Assembly: GCA_022508485.1 (NCBI GenBank)
Contig: JAFLVD010000016.1
Location: 1 to 44,849, forward strand
Reading direction: 5' to 3'
Length of the DNA: 44,849 nt
Source of the DNA: Clostridiales bacterium
Lineage (GTDB): Bacteria; Bacillota; Clostridia; Christensenellales; Pumilibacteraceae
Below the pieces are notes generated by a model. The model did not search any database and was not told the origin of the DNA. It saw only the letters and a program-made list of their open reading frames with translations. The translations under genes were made by a program, and so were the position numbers. The first letter of the stretch is position 1. Each line of letters opens with the position of its first letter. This document shows, one piece after another, positions 21,056-29,868 of the stretch.

Positions 21056-21385
21056 TTAATCGTTAAAAATTATATCCACGCCGACAGCCTTTTCCACGTC
21101 GCGTTTAATGCCTGCCATGCCGAAGCCGTTAGAGCCTGTCGACGACGGGATACAAAGCACCGCCGGGTACGGCTGCTGTTTAAGCTTTTGCATAAGCTGT
21201 TCCATTTTTACGGCATAGTTCTCGGTAACGAGGATAACGGCGTACTCGTCCGTTTTGGCGAGCTTTCTAAGTATGTCCGCCGCCTGATACTCGTCGTTAG
21301 CTTTAAACACCGCCGCGCCTATCGCCGTAAACGCGGTAACGCTCTCGCTGTCGCCTATAACCGCAAATTTGCCTATCTTTTCCAT
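21056..21385 (-). CDS. atpF: V/A-type ATPase subunit F
   Basis: Subunit F (109 residues) binds the central stalk subunit D and helps tune the ATPase. The N-terminus 'KFAVIGDSESVTAFTAIG' and the later 'YAVILVTENYA' are the Rossmann-like signature of the family, and 'IPSST' with the C-terminal helix complete the fold. The ATG lies nine nt after the atpC stop. The order C-F-A-B-D is the canonical bacterial V-ATPase order. (In the Enterococcus ntp operon this subunit is called NtpG.). Confidence 0.94.
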   Translation of the reverse strand: MEKIGKFAVIGDSESVTAFTAIGAAVFKANDEYQAADILRKLAKTDEYAVILVTENYAVKMEQLMQKLKQQPYPAVLCIPSSTGSNGFGMAGIKRDVEKAVGVDIIFND

Positions 21386-21394
21386 ACTCCGTCC

Positions 21395-22318
21395 TTATGC
21401 GTAGATATCGGGACGGCGCGCGTAAAACGCCTCGCGCGAATCCGTCTTTATGCACACAAGCGCCGCTTTAATCGTTTTAAGCTCTATCCGCGCGCTCGTG
21501 TAGCGGTTGAGAAACGGTTTAAAAGAACTCATCGAAGCGGCAAGCTCGTCCGTCATATAAAACAAATAGTCGTCAGCCTCGCGCTCGAACGCGCCGAGTG
21601 CCGAAAAATCGCTCTTTTCGAGCCTTTCCGCCATGTCGGCATACGGCGTCGAGGAAAACACGAGCGCAAAGTTATTGCCGGACGCCGCTTCGATCAGCTC
21701 GTCTATTTTTATCGTGCCGCCCGAAATAAACTCTTTTTCGTTGTTCATTTTAAGCCTGAACATTCTCGCCGCAGTCAGGATGTTGGTCATATCTATCTGA
21801 GCGCGGAAGTACTTTTTAATCACAATCGACGGACAGGAAAGAGCCGTTTTGTACATCGCCTCGGTGAGTACGCGGTCGATATTTTGCGGTTTCTTTTCGC
21901 CTACCGAATCGAGATAGTCGAGCGCGGCGGTCATAATATCGTCGCAGTCCTTGTAGTCGCCGTGCTTAACGGCGTCGACGTCAAGCCCATCGATTTCGTA
22001 GTAACCTTCCTTGCCGATTTCCACAAACCGCGATTTGTACGCGAGCTTAACGTTGTTATAGACAAATTCGCTCAAAAGCGACTTTGCTACCTTTTCGCTT
22101 TCGGACTCGGTAACAAACTCGATAAGCTTGTTCGTTTCCGCAACGATAAAGCCGTCGATAGACCCGTCGGGAGAATACGAAAAGCCGTAGTCGGCGAGCA
22201 TTTTAAGCCCGTCCTCTACGCTCTTTGCTTCCACCAAGCGGCGAAGCCTTTCCCCGTCCATTCTGCTTTTTAAAAGCTGGGCGAGAGTATTGTCGTAAAT
22301 CCTCGTCGAAGCGTTCAT
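21395..22318 (-). CDS. atpC: V/A-type ATPase subunit C (d-type, rotor cap)
   Basis: Subunit C (family AC39/d) sits on the membrane ring and couples it to the central stalk. It is 307 residues from the chosen start, mostly helical, with 'RIYDNTLAQLLKSRM' at the N-terminus and the usual repeat of helical bundles. A GTG codon at 22330 would add four residues, but ATG 22318 overlaps the atpE stop (ATGA), the classic sign of translational coupling, so I prefer it. Sequence conservation in this family is low; position in the operon and length support the call. Confidence 0.92.
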   Translation of the reverse strand: MNASTRIYDNTLAQLLKSRMDGERLRRLVEAKSVEDGLKMLADYGFSYSPDGSIDGFIVAETNKLIEFVTESESEKVAKSLLSEFVYNNVKLAYKSRFVEIGKEGYYEIDGLDVDAVKHGDYKDCDDIMTAALDYLDSVGEKKPQNIDRVLTEAMYKTALSCPSIVIKKYFRAQIDMTNILTAARMFRLKMNNEKEFISGGTIKIDELIEAASGNNFALVFSSTPYADMAERLEKSDFSALGAFEREADDYLFYMTDELAASMSSFKPFLNRYTSARIELKTIKAALVCIKTDSREAFYARRPDIYA

Positions 22319-22878
22319 AACCCCAAACACCGAACCGTATCGCTTACGGTGCGCGACTTTAATTCTTCCACAACGGCGTCGACCGACAGATCGCGGTCGT
22401 ATTTTGTTCCGCGAAGTATAACACCGCCCGAAAAATCCCCCTTCTCTTTCGAGAGGGTAAGCTTTTTCTTAGTCGAAGCGGACAGCTTTTTGATAAACTC
22501 GGCGGTTATGCGTTTGGTGTCGCGCGCCGATACGATTATCTCGTCGCCGTCCTCGCACTCGGCTTCTATCAGCTTTTTGTACAGCGCAAGATAGCCGGCG
22601 TCGTTAAGGGAAAGAATAAGCTCTTTCACCTTTTCGTAGACTTCCGACACGCACTTCTGCTTGGCTTTTAACGCCGCCTTGCCTGCTTCCAATTCGCCGA
22701 GCTTAATTCTTCCGCCGTACGCGCGTTCCGCCGCCTCGTCGGCTTCTTTTTTCTTTTCGGCCTTTTCCGCTTCGAGGGAGGCGCGAAGCTTTTCGTCCGC
22801 TTCCTTGCTTTCCTCGGTAGCCTCTTCGGTCATGGCGGCCGCCGCTTTTTTGGCGGAGACGAGAAGCTCGTCCGTCAT
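22315..22878 (-). CDS. atpE: V/A-type ATPase subunit E (peripheral stalk)
   Basis: Subunit E pairs with subunit H to form the peripheral stalk that holds the catalytic head still. The 187 residues begin with a long Ala/Glu/Lys-rich helix and end in a small alpha/beta domain ('GDEIIVSARDTKRI', 'GGVILRGTKYDRDLSVDAVVEEL'), the family layout. Upstream in-frame ATGs at 22905 and 22896 exist, but the AGGAAAGGA site fits ATG 22878 and avoids overlap with atpK, so I use that start. The stop overlaps the atpC ATG by four nt. Confidence 0.92.
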   Translation of the reverse strand: MTDELLVSAKKAAAAMTEEATEESKEADEKLRASLEAEKAEKKKEADEAAERAYGGRIKLGELEAGKAALKAKQKCVSEVYEKVKELILSLNDAGYLALYKKLIEAECEDGDEIIVSARDTKRITAEFIKKLSASTKKKLTLSKEKGDFSGGVILRGTKYDRDLSVDAVVEELKSRTVSDTVRCLGL

Positions 22879-22897
22879 TTTTTCCTTTCCTACCATG

Positions 22898-23392
<495 letters not shown>

Positions 23393-23405
23393 TTACTTAT
23401 TTTTT

Positions 23406-25376
23406 TTACTCGAACCTTATATATCTGGTCGAGCTTCCGAGCGGCGCGAAAAGTCTTCCGCCACCGTCATAGAACTTTCCGTAAAACTCGAGGAACTGTA
23501 ACCTCGCGTTATGAACGTACGCGCCGAGTACGCCTATTCCTATGTTAAACGCGTGGAACACGACAAGCACGATTGCGCCCGGGATATAACCGGCCGGGCC
23601 GACGCTTAGTAACATTCCGCCGAGCGTGTTAAATGCAAAGCCTATCGCGCACGAGGCAAGACCCAGACCGAATAGTCGGCAGTACGACAGAATGTCGGAC
23701 AGCAGGTTAACAAGCCCGTAAATGCCCGTAAGACCGCCGAAGACTTTGCCGAAAATCTTTTTGTTTTTGCGGCCGCCGAAAATAACAATAAGCGCAAGCC
23801 CCACCGCGGCAAGCACTATCGCCGCCGTCGTAACGCCCTTAGGAACGTTATCGAAAAGCATACTGCTTGCAAGGCAGCCGAGCGCGCCGAAAAGAATAAT
23901 AATAGATCCGGCGTCGAATATCGCGGAGAACGGTTTTCCGTCCATGCACAGCCTAACGAATTTAATAGCGTATCCCACCACCAGCTGAACGCAGCCGAGC
24001 ACGATACTCAGTATAAGCAGCGTCATCGGTTCCTCGAGCGGATTAAACCACAGCGCCACCTTATTCGCGCCGAAGTCTATCGCAAAATATCCGCCGAACA
24101 GTATTCCCCAAATAATAGCGGAAACGCCGCCCATTGCGACGAGAAGGATTACGCTTTTTACGCCCTTATCGAACTTTTTGCTAAGCCCGGCGATAAGTCC
24201 CACGACCGCGAGGATAAGTCCGTACGCCGCGTCGCCTATCATTATGCCGAAGAATAAAAAATAGAAAATCGCCATAATCGGGTTGGGGTCGATTTCTCTG
24301 TACTTGGGCGGACTGTAAAGGTTTGTGATGCTCTCGTACGGCTCTACCACCTTGTTGCTTTGAACAAGCGTGGGAGGCTCGTCCTTTTCTTCGGGCGCGA
24401 GAAGCTGAATAAACGTACTCGGACAGGCGGATTTGATTTCGTCCACCGTTTTTTGAGCGTACGCTTCGGGCAGCCAGCCTTCGAGCACGAACGTCTCGTC
24501 CGTCTTTAAAAAGCCGCCTTCCGCCTCGGCGCGCTCTATTTCAAGCCCGATAACGTCGTAGAGAATTTTCAATTCTTTGACGTATTTCTCGTAGCCGAGC
24601 GCTTTTTTCGTAAGATCGAAAATTTCCTTTTCGGTTTTTTCGTACTGCTTTTTAAGCTCGGATATTTTTTCCTTTGCCGTACAGTCGTCGGTAAGAGCGC
24701 ATTTTGCGTACCCGAACGCGCTCATGGTTTTATCGACTTCCGCCTCGTCCTTCGCGTGGCACACGACGGTAACCAAGCCGTTATTTACATCGTAGGCGCA
24801 GCCTATTTCGTCAAGCGCGCTCTCGACGTTTTTCCTTTGCGGCGAATGGTAAAGCAGTAGAGCTACCTTGCCGTGCGCGCCAAGCTCGCTGAGCTTTAAG
24901 GGCGAAGCCGAATACGGCGCCCTTTCCGCCGCCGCTACCGAAATAGCGTTAAGCTTGGATTCCGTTTCGACAATTTCAAACGAGATACCCTCGAGCGCGT
25001 CGCACACCGAAAGAAGATCGTATTCCTTAGCGCGAACGTCCGAAAAATCGTCTTTTTCTATAAGGGTGCGCGCGTCCTTGTACTTCTCGCCCGAAAGCTC
25101 GTAAAAGAAATCTACGCTTTCGTCCTTTTTGTGGGCAAGAAGCATATTTTGCATTGCGGAATGGCGCGCCTTTAAAAACCCGAGCGCGAAAACGATTTTA
25201 TCCTGCTTGCGCTTGAGTTCTTTGTGCTTAGAGGATTTTTCGCGCGCGAGCTCGACCGGCAATTCGTCGGTTTGTCTCACCTCGAACATACCCTTTTCGG
25301 TAAGCACGTCGAGTATTTTGTTTTGCTGTGTGCGCAGTCCGATAAGCCGGATATGCGACATCAAGGCAATCGCCAT
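23406..25376 (-). CDS. atpI: V/A-type ATPase subunit I (membrane stator, a-subunit)
   Basis: Subunit I forms the two half-channels that let ions on and off the c-ring. The 656 residues split into a cytosolic half (about 1-350, with coiled coils that hold the peripheral stalk) and a membrane half with seven to eight TM helices. 'FYFLFFGIMIGDAAYGL' and 'LSYCRLFGLGLASCAIGFAFN' are the family signatures, the second containing the conserved Arg that faces the c-ring Glu. Its ATG overlaps the atpH stop by one nt (TAATG). It belongs with the Na+-type c subunit next door. Confidence 0.96.
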   Translation of the reverse strand: MAIALMSHIRLIGLRTQQNKILDVLTEKGMFEVRQTDELPVELAREKSSKHKELKRKQDKIVFALGFLKARHSAMQNMLLAHKKDESVDFFYELSGEKYKDARTLIEKDDFSDVRAKEYDLLSVCDALEGISFEIVETESKLNAISVAAAERAPYSASPLKLSELGAHGKVALLLYHSPQRKNVESALDEIGCAYDVNNGLVTVVCHAKDEAEVDKTMSAFGYAKCALTDDCTAKEKISELKKQYEKTEKEIFDLTKKALGYEKYVKELKILYDVIGLEIERAEAEGGFLKTDETFVLEGWLPEAYAQKTVDEIKSACPSTFIQLLAPEEKDEPPTLVQSNKVVEPYESITNLYSPPKYREIDPNPIMAIFYFLFFGIMIGDAAYGLILAVVGLIAGLSKKFDKGVKSVILLVAMGGVSAIIWGILFGGYFAIDFGANKVALWFNPLEEPMTLLILSIVLGCVQLVVGYAIKFVRLCMDGKPFSAIFDAGSIIILFGALGCLASSMLFDNVPKGVTTAAIVLAAVGLALIVIFGGRKNKKIFGKVFGGLTGIYGLVNLLSDILSYCRLFGLGLASCAIGFAFNTLGGMLLSVGPAGYIPGAIVLVVFHAFNIGIGVLGAYVHNARLQFLEFYGKFYDGGGRLFAPLGSSTRYIRFE

Positions 25377-25741
25377 TACTTACCCCCGAGAGACTTAAAC
25401 AGTTCCTGCGCGCGTTTGGCTATTTCGCCCTGCTTTTTCCGTACGAGCGCCTCGCCGTCCTCTTCCGCCTTTTTTATAAGCGCCGCGCTTTCCTTTTCCG
25501 CACGGGAAACGGCGGCCGAAATCGCCTCGTCGCGGTATGCGGCTTCCTCGCGCGAGTATGCCTCGCGTAGTGTACGCTCGTTAGCCGCGGCGCCCTGCTG
25601 AATAGCCTTTGCCGAGGACTCCGCCTGCTCTACGATGCGCTTAGCCTCCGCCTCCACGGAAAGTATTTCGTTAATCGCGGTAAGAAGCTCGCTGTCGAGC
25701 TCTTCGCGGTCTTTATATGCCGGTTGATTGTTTTTAGCCAT
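25376..25741 (-). CDS. atpH: V/A-type ATPase subunit H / G-like (peripheral stalk)
   Basis: This is a 121-residue, almost wholly helical protein rich in Ala, Glu, Lys and Arg with no membrane segment. It matches the H/G-type peripheral stalk subunit that wraps with subunit E. I chose ATG 25741, which follows an AGGA site and overlaps the rpiB stop by eight nt; a longer in-frame reading upstream lies inside rpiB. It is the first ATPase gene of the operon, as in other bacterial V-ATPase operons. Sequence conservation is low, so the call rests on composition and position. Confidence 0.86.
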   Translation of the reverse strand: MAKNNQPAYKDREELDSELLTAINEILSVEAEAKRIVEQAESSAKAIQQGAAANERTLREAYSREEAAYRDEAISAAVSRAEKESAALIKKAEEDGEALVRKKQGEIAKRAQELFKSLGGK

Positions 25742-26177
25742 GCTTTTCCTCGTACGACATAATCTTGTTAACTCTGTTTGCGTGCCTGCCGCCGGCAAAC
25801 TCTGTGGAAATAAACTCGTCCACAATTAAAAGCGCGGTGTTCTCGTCCGTATTGGACGCGCCGAGCGCAAGCACGTTCGCGTTGTTATGCTCGCGGCAAA
25901 GATGCCCCATAGCTACCGAAGTACAAAGCGCGCACCTTATGCCCTTAACCTTGTTTGCGGCAATGCTCATGCCGACGCCCGTCTTGCAAATTACAATGCC
26001 TTTATCGCCTTCGCTTTTCGCAACATTTTCCGCAACGGCGATACCGAAGTCGGGATAGTCCACCGAGTCGAGCGAGTTAGTACCCAAATCGGTAACAGCT
26101 ACACCGCTCGCAGTCAGCTTGTCTATAATCGCTTTTTTCAGATCGAGACCGCCGTGGTCGCATGCTATATAAATCAT
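25734..26177 (-). CDS. rpiB: Ribose-5-phosphate isomerase B
   Basis: RpiB interconverts ribose 5-phosphate and ribulose 5-phosphate in the pentose phosphate pathway. The 147 residues start 'MIYIACDHGG' and include 'TDLGTNSLDSVDYPDFG', 'ICKTGVGMSIAANKVKGIR' and 'CREHNNANVLALG', all RpiB/LacAB landmarks. The usual 'CGTG' reads 'CKTG' here, with the catalytic Cys kept. ATG 26177 follows GGAG and the family begins there, so longer readings are ignored. The gene overlaps atpH by eight nt and shares the promoter at 26312-26340, so a carbon-metabolism gene opens the ATPase operon. Confidence 0.95.
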   Translation of the reverse strand: MIYIACDHGGLDLKKAIIDKLTASGVAVTDLGTNSLDSVDYPDFGIAVAENVAKSEGDKGIVICKTGVGMSIAANKVKGIRCALCTSVAMGHLCREHNNANVLALGASNTDENTALLIVDEFISTEFAGGRHANRVNKIMSYEEKHG

Positions 26178-26311
26178 TGTACTCTCCGTCTGTCGGCGGT
26201 TATAACGCCGTAGGTCTATTATATGCAATCCCGTACGCAATCACAGATTGCCTCTTTGACTTCGTCATTTTTTATTATGGTCAAAAGTTTTTTCCGTAAC
26301 TGCAATTATAT

Positions 26312-26340
26312 ATTATATCACGGATAAATGATTTTGTCAT
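26312..26340 (-). promoter_or_regulatory. SigA promoter of the rpiB-V-ATPase operon
   Basis: ATGACA (complement of 26335-26340), 17-nt spacer, TATAAT (complement of 26312-26317). The leader to rpiB is about 130 nt, longer than most here. It contains two short 'GCAATC/GATTGC' inverted motifs but no recognised riboswitch. Confidence 0.82.
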
Positions 26341-26362
26341 TCTTTTTTTATAAGATTTATGT

Positions 26363-26394
26363 AACAAAAAAAAGAGCGGCTATTTGCCGCTCTT
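26363..26394 (-). terminator. Rho-independent terminator of the Sua5-phosphatase operon
   Basis: AAGAGCGGC (26372-26380) pairs with GCCGCTCTT (26386-26394), followed by eight T residues on the minus strand. The upper arm is part of the last codons of the phosphatase gene. Confidence 0.9.
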
Positions 26395-26847
26395 AATTTT
26401 TTCGCACAAAATGCGGAGGTTGTCGAAGCAAGCGCGCATTTGCGCGGCGCAATCGAGGTAGTCTTGAAGCGATCCGCCGTAGGGGTCGGAAATAGGCGTA
26501 ACGGAACCCAAGTCCCGGAATGTGCAGATGTTGTTCACCTCGCCGCACTCTACCGCGTGGCGCTCGCTCATTGCGACGACAAGATCGTTATCAAGCGCCA
26601 TTCCGGCGGTGAAAACGCGCGCCTTTTTTTGCGTGTGAGCAACGTTTAAAAAGGTAAGCGCTCTGTCTGCGTTTTCGCTCATAACGTCGCCGCGACGGGC
26701 GTACAGACCGGCGCTCGACACAGCATACTCGCTTAACGCGCCCTTTTCTTTAAGGTACGCCTTAAACATAAACTCCGCCATAGGCGAGCGGCAGGTGTTG
26801 CCGGTGCACACGAATATTACGCTGAATTTCTTTTTCTTTTCTGGCAT
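26380..26847 (-). CDS. Low-molecular-weight protein-tyrosine/arginine phosphatase
   Basis: This 155-residue protein has the LMW-PTP fold. The catalytic P-loop is C-T-G-N-T-C-R-S with Cys14 as nucleophile and Arg20, and the general acid is Asp121 in 'ISDPYGG'. Bacterial members (YwlE-like, Wzb-like) remove phosphate from Tyr or Arg on proteins; the substrate here cannot be told. The second Cys in the loop (C19) resembles the redox-sensitive Cys of YwlE. I chose ATG 26847; a GTG three codons earlier is possible. It lies 17 nt after the Sua5 gene and shares its transcript. Confidence 0.92.
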   Translation of the reverse strand: MPEKKKKFSVIFVCTGNTCRSPMAEFMFKAYLKEKGALSEYAVSSAGLYARRGDVMSENADRALTFLNVAHTQKKARVFTAGMALDNDLVVAMSERHAVECGEVNNICTFRDLGSVTPISDPYGGSLQDYLDCAAQMRACFDNLRILCEKIKSGK

Positions 26848-26864
26848 GATAATCACTACCGCCG

Positions 26865-27839
26865 TTAAATTATTTGACCGTTGCTTACCTTTATAAGTCG
26901 AGCGATAAGCGACGCGCCGATTCCTTCCGACTTAACGCCTTCGGCTATAACCGCGTCGTAACGCTCGGACTCGGCTTTTCGGAGTACGGCGAAAAGGTTG
27001 TGAGCGTACTGCTCGTAATTACTGCCGACGGTAACCGTTTTGCGGTCGCCGAACGCCGCCATGCTCGAGTCGAGGCAGATTATGACCGGCTTTTTCCCTT
27101 CCGCTTTCAGTTCGTCGTACTTGGCGCAAATAGTGCCTACCATTCCGTCGTAGTACGCCGAAAACAGCACTTCTATTTCGGGCGGACGCGCCGCCGGCTT
27201 TTCGCGCTTTATCTGGACCTTTCCTATTACCGCCTCTATCTCTTCCAGCGACGTTCCGCCGCCGCGAATAACGGTAGGCGGATCGGTGCGAACGTCTATT
27301 ATCGTCGATTCGATACCTATTTCCGACTGACCGCCGTCGAGAATGAATTCTATTTTTCCGTCGAGATCCTCTTTTACGTGCGCGGCAAGGGTCGAGCTTG
27401 CCCTATCCGCGGTGTTTGCGCTCGGCACGACTACCGGCTTTCCGGTAAGCTCGATAAGCCTTAACGCAATCTCGTTATCCGGTATGCGCACGGCGACGGT
27501 ATCGGATCCTGCCGTTACGATATCGGGTATGCACGGCGCTCTGTCGAGAAGAAGAGTCAACGCGCCCGGCATGAATTTATCGATAAGCAGTCTCGCCTTG
27601 TCGGGAATGTTAACCGCGACGGTGTCGATTGCGCTCTTTTTGGCGACGGCGACAATCAACGGCTTGTCGGCAGGTCTGCGTTTTACTTCGTAAACCTTTT
27701 TTACCGCCTGCTCGTCGGTTGCGACCGCGCCCAGCGCGTACACCGTTTCGGTGGGGAACGCCACAAGCGCGCCCGTTTTAAGCCGGGAAGCGCAGCGTAA
27801 AATATTTACGGTAGTCGGTTCGAGAATTTGTGTGTTCAC
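26865..27839 (-). CDS. Threonylcarbamoyl-AMP synthase, Sua5 type
   Basis: This enzyme makes threonylcarbamoyl-AMP from Thr, bicarbonate and ATP, the first step of the universal t6A37 modification of ANN-reading tRNAs. The 324 residues comprise the YrdC domain (about 1-210: 'AFPTETVYALGA', 'KRRPADKPL', 'VAVRIPDN', 'PSANTADRAS') plus the C-terminal Sua5 domain, so it is the long Sua5/TsaC form. The start is GTG at 27839, preceded by GGAG. The promoter at 27897-27925 fits. The adjacent LMW phosphatase is a common neighbour of this gene in Firmicutes. Confidence 0.95.
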   Translation of the reverse strand: MNTQILEPTTVNILRCASRLKTGALVAFPTETVYALGAVATDEQAVKKVYEVKRRPADKPLIVAVAKKSAIDTVAVNIPDKARLLIDKFMPGALTLLLDRAPCIPDIVTAGSDTVAVRIPDNEIALRLIELTGKPVVVPSANTADRASSTLAAHVKEDLDGKIEFILDGGQSEIGIESTIIDVRTDPPTVIRGGGTSLEEIEAVIGKVQIKREKPAARPPEIEVLFSAYYDGMVGTICAKYDELKAEGKKPVIICLDSSMAAFGDRKTVTVGSNYEQYAHNLFAVLRKAESERYDAVIAEGVKSEGIGASLIARLIKVSNGQII

Positions 27840-27896
27840 CGTTTTTCTCCGTAGCGCGCCTATATAATTTTTTCGGGCGCGCGTTTGTACCGTTTA

Positions 27897-27925
27897 ATTT
27901 TATCACAATCCGATAATAATTACAA
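27897..27925 (-). promoter_or_regulatory. SigA promoter of the Sua5-phosphatase operon
   Basis: TTGTAA (complement of 27920-27925), 17-nt spacer, TAAAAT (complement of 27897-27902). It lies right against the divergent gene at 27928, whose own promoter must overlap this region. Confidence 0.7.
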
Positions 27926-27927
27926 GC

Positions 27928-28680
27928 ATGAAAACGCGATTCGCAAAATTTATCGACGGAACTCTCGGCTTTGTTCTTATGTACGCCGCCGCATTCTCGG
28001 TGCTGTGCTACTTTATCCCAAAGTCGTTTGCCGCGCTGACCGCCCTTTCTTTTTGCTCGGCGCTCTATCTGATTTTCGGATTTAAAGAGCGAATTAACGG
28101 CAGCAAAACAAGATTGTCCCAAAACGCGAGCGAAATGTTTTTCAACTTCATGTTCGAGGGGAACAACGCGCCGGCAAAGCTGTTAAAAACAGGACTTAAT
28201 AATAAAGGCATATCTTCCGCTCTTCACGGGAACGCGCTCTACACGGGTAAAACCTCCGCTTTTTTCCACTTTGCCTCGCCGCCCACGCAAACGGACGTTG
28301 CTCGGGACGTAGCCAAAGCCAAGCGGTACGGCTGCAAAAAGCTTCTCGTCTTTTCGGAAAGCTCTAAACCGTTTCCACAGATAGACGGCTACGAAATAGT
28401 GTCGGTTACGGGCGACGACGTGTACAGGCTGTTTCGATCTCTCGACTGCCTTCCCGAGCGCAAGTTCAATAAAAAAAGCAAACGCCGCTTTTCGGCGCTG
28501 CTGTCCGCTCTTTCGAAGGACAAGCTTCCGAGATATTTTTTGCTTGCCGCAGGGCTTGGCGCAGTCGCGTTTTTTACAAGGTCCGTCGTGTGTATCGTGT
28601 GCGCCGCCGTCGCAGTTATCCTTTTTGTCGCGTCCGTAGTTTTCTGCGCGGTAAAAGCAAAAAAGCGCAGTGCGACTTAA
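27928..28680 (+). CDS. Membrane protein of unknown function
   Basis: This 250-residue protein has two TM helices near the N-terminus (about 14-35 and 38-53), a soluble middle domain (about 60-195) and two TM helices near the C-terminus (about 198-240), ending in a basic tail. The middle has a strand 'KKLLVFSES' and 'GDDVYRLF', vaguely like the core of a restriction-endonuclease-like fold, but I see no complete catalytic motif and do not assign one. No Shine-Dalgarno is visible before the ATG, and no clean promoter. Codon use matches the neighbours. It converges with the next gene at a shared terminator. Confidence 0.72.
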   Translation: MKTRFAKFIDGTLGFVLMYAAAFSVLCYFIPKSFAALTALSFCSALYLIFGFKERINGSKTRLSQNASEMFFNFMFEGNNAPAKLLKTGLNNKGISSALHGNALYTGKTSAFFHFASPPTQTDVARDVAKAKRYGCKKLLVFSESSKPFPQIDGYEIVSVTGDDVYRLFRSLDCLPERKFNKKSKRRFSALLSALSKDKLPRYFLLAAGLGAVAFFTRSVVCIVCAAVAVILFVASVVFCAVKAKKRSAT

Positions 28681-28693
28681 CGCACCGCGCTTT
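28662..28693. terminator. Bidirectional terminator between convergent genes
   Basis: AAAGCGC and GTGCG (28662-28674) pair with CGCAC and GCGCTTT (28681-28693) with one-base bulges on each side. It includes the last codons of the gene at 27928-28680 and can serve both convergent transcripts. Confidence 0.75.
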
Positions 28694-28706
28694 AAATCTA
28701 TTCCTT

Positions 28707-29180
28707 TTATTTTACGTCGTTTATCCTAAACGCAAGCGCTATCATCCCCACCTCGCCGAGAAGCGTATTTGCCGCTTTAATAATCTTAAACGCATTTTCG
28801 CTTTTGTTTTTAATAAACTCGCCGCGCGATGTTTCGCGCGCCGCGCCTTCTATTGCGAGCGCGATTTTTTGTTGCGCCGAACTCGCGCACTCGTCGCGGC
28901 TTTTACCGGCGAGGAATTTTATCGCGTTTTCTGCGACCCATTCCGAGACTTCTACGGTGGCGGAATAGTCGAAGTCCGCTTCGCCGTCAGAAAAAGCGAC
29001 GGGTATTACTTCGCTTAATCCAATCGGCGCCCCATCGAAAACGGTGTACGTATATCCCCAAAGCACCGGAACGCGGCGCGGCTTGTCGGTGCGCGTCGCG
29101 CCGAAGTAGTTAAGCGCGCCCTTTTTGTATTTGTACACCAAAAAGAGCGAATTCTCTTTTACCTTAATAAGCCTAAACAT
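28707..29180 (-). CDS. Small protein of unknown function
   Basis: This 157-residue protein has no signal peptide or TM segment. The N-terminal half is beta-rich ('SLFLVYKYKKGALNYFG', 'VLWGYTYTVFDG') and the C-terminal half is helical with many Ala, Glu and Lys. I do not recognise the family. The ATG is 11 nt after the stop of the 130-residue membrane protein gene, so the two are co-transcribed, but the ribosome-binding site is weak and translation may depend on coupling. It ends at the bidirectional terminator. Confidence 0.7.
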   Translation of the reverse strand: MFRLIKVKENSLFLVYKYKKGALNYFGATRTDKPRRVPVLWGYTYTVFDGAPIGLSEVIPVAFSDGEADFDYSATVEVSEWVAENAIKFLAGKSRDECASSAQQKIALAIEGAARETSRGEFIKNKSENAFKIIKAANTLLGEVGMIALAFRINDVK

Positions 29181-29191
29181 CTGCGAAGACT

Positions 29192-29584
29192 TTACCGCTT
29201 GCCGTCGTGGGTCGATTCTTCGGCGCTCGAAGCTATATCGCCGTCCGAAGCGGCTTCTTCGGGCTTTTCCACGTCCTCGCCGCTTTTATCGTCGTCGTTA
29301 CTTTGTTGCGCATTTTCTTCGTCGTTCTTTTCTTTTTCGGCGCGCTCTTTTTCGATTTTTTCCATCTCTATTTCGTTATTGATTTTGGTCATGGAAAATC
29401 CGCGCCCGTCGGCTTTAAGCGCAATAAAAATCATAAGCGCAAACACGGCAAGCCCGAGCGCGATAAAACCTATCGCGCCGTTTAAAAGCGTGTAGTCGAC
29501 AAGCGCGGCAATAAACGCCGCCAAGAACAATACTATTACAACGAGCGCTATTATAGCCAGCACTCTCGCATGTTTATCTTTCAT
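29192..29584 (-). CDS. Two-TM membrane protein with acidic tail
   Basis: This 130-residue protein has two close TM helices (about 7-30 and 36-57), followed by a cytosolic tail that is first Lys/Glu-rich and helical (about 65-90), then Asp/Glu/Ser-rich and probably disordered. AGGA lies close to the ATG. The leader just upstream contains a perfect 11-bp hairpin (29599-29626). No family recognised. It forms an operon with the 157-residue protein. Confidence 0.72.
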   Translation of the reverse strand: MKDKHARVLAIIALVVIVLFLAAFIAALVDYTLLNGAIGFIALGLAVFALMIFIALKADGRGFSMTKINNEIEMEKIEKERAEKEKNDEENAQQSNDDDKSGEDVEKPEEAASDGDIASSAEESTHDGKR

Positions 29585-29598
29585 TTCGTCCTTTTATA

Positions 29599-29626
29599 AA
29601 TCCCTCTTGTTATTTCAAGAGGGATT
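29599..29626 (-). promoter_or_regulatory. Strong hairpin just upstream of a ribosome-binding site
   Basis: AATCCCTCTTG pairs perfectly with CAAGAGGGATT (11 bp) around a 6-nt loop. On the minus strand it ends about 14 nt before the ATG at 29584. No T tract follows, so it is not a terminator. It may affect translation or mRNA stability of the membrane protein gene. Confidence 0.55.
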
Positions 29627-29677
29627 ATGAGAAAGTAGATACGATATAACAACCGTCCGCTAAGCGACGTTAATGTT

Positions 29678-29765
29678 GAGATCCTTCGGCAAAGCCTCAG
29701 GCTGACAAAAAAAGTTTTTTATACGGTATGAATATTTGTCATTCTGAGCGGCAGCGAAGAATCTC
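29678..29765. repeat. Imperfect inverted repeat (MITE-like)
   Basis: The left arm (29678-29708: GAGATCCTTCGG ... CTGACAA) is the imperfect reverse complement of the right arm (29736-29765: TTGTCATTCTGAG ... GAATCTC). The 27-bp AT-rich centre has no ORF. It is related in arm motif and layout to the unit at 4-145. A fragment 'CGAAGAATCTCT' also occurs near 8595. Confidence 0.6.
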
Positions 29766-29868
29766 TGTTTTTATGAAGTAACGCGACGATTATATAATCT
29801 TTAAATAGATTGTAAGCAAGCGGTACAATGCGCGCGAGGCGTTTGCGAAAAAGCGACAACGCCGACAA

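Noticed and set aside
26190..26260. 22-codon ORF in the rpiB leader (MTKSKRQSVIAYG...)
   Set aside because: No ribosome-binding site, no conserved feature and no duplication like that before atpA; probably chance.
27928..28680. Assigning the membrane protein to a restriction-endonuclease-like (Mrr) family
   Set aside because: Only one strand ('KKLLVFSES') is suggestive; no full D...E/Q-x-K catalytic motif could be found by eye.
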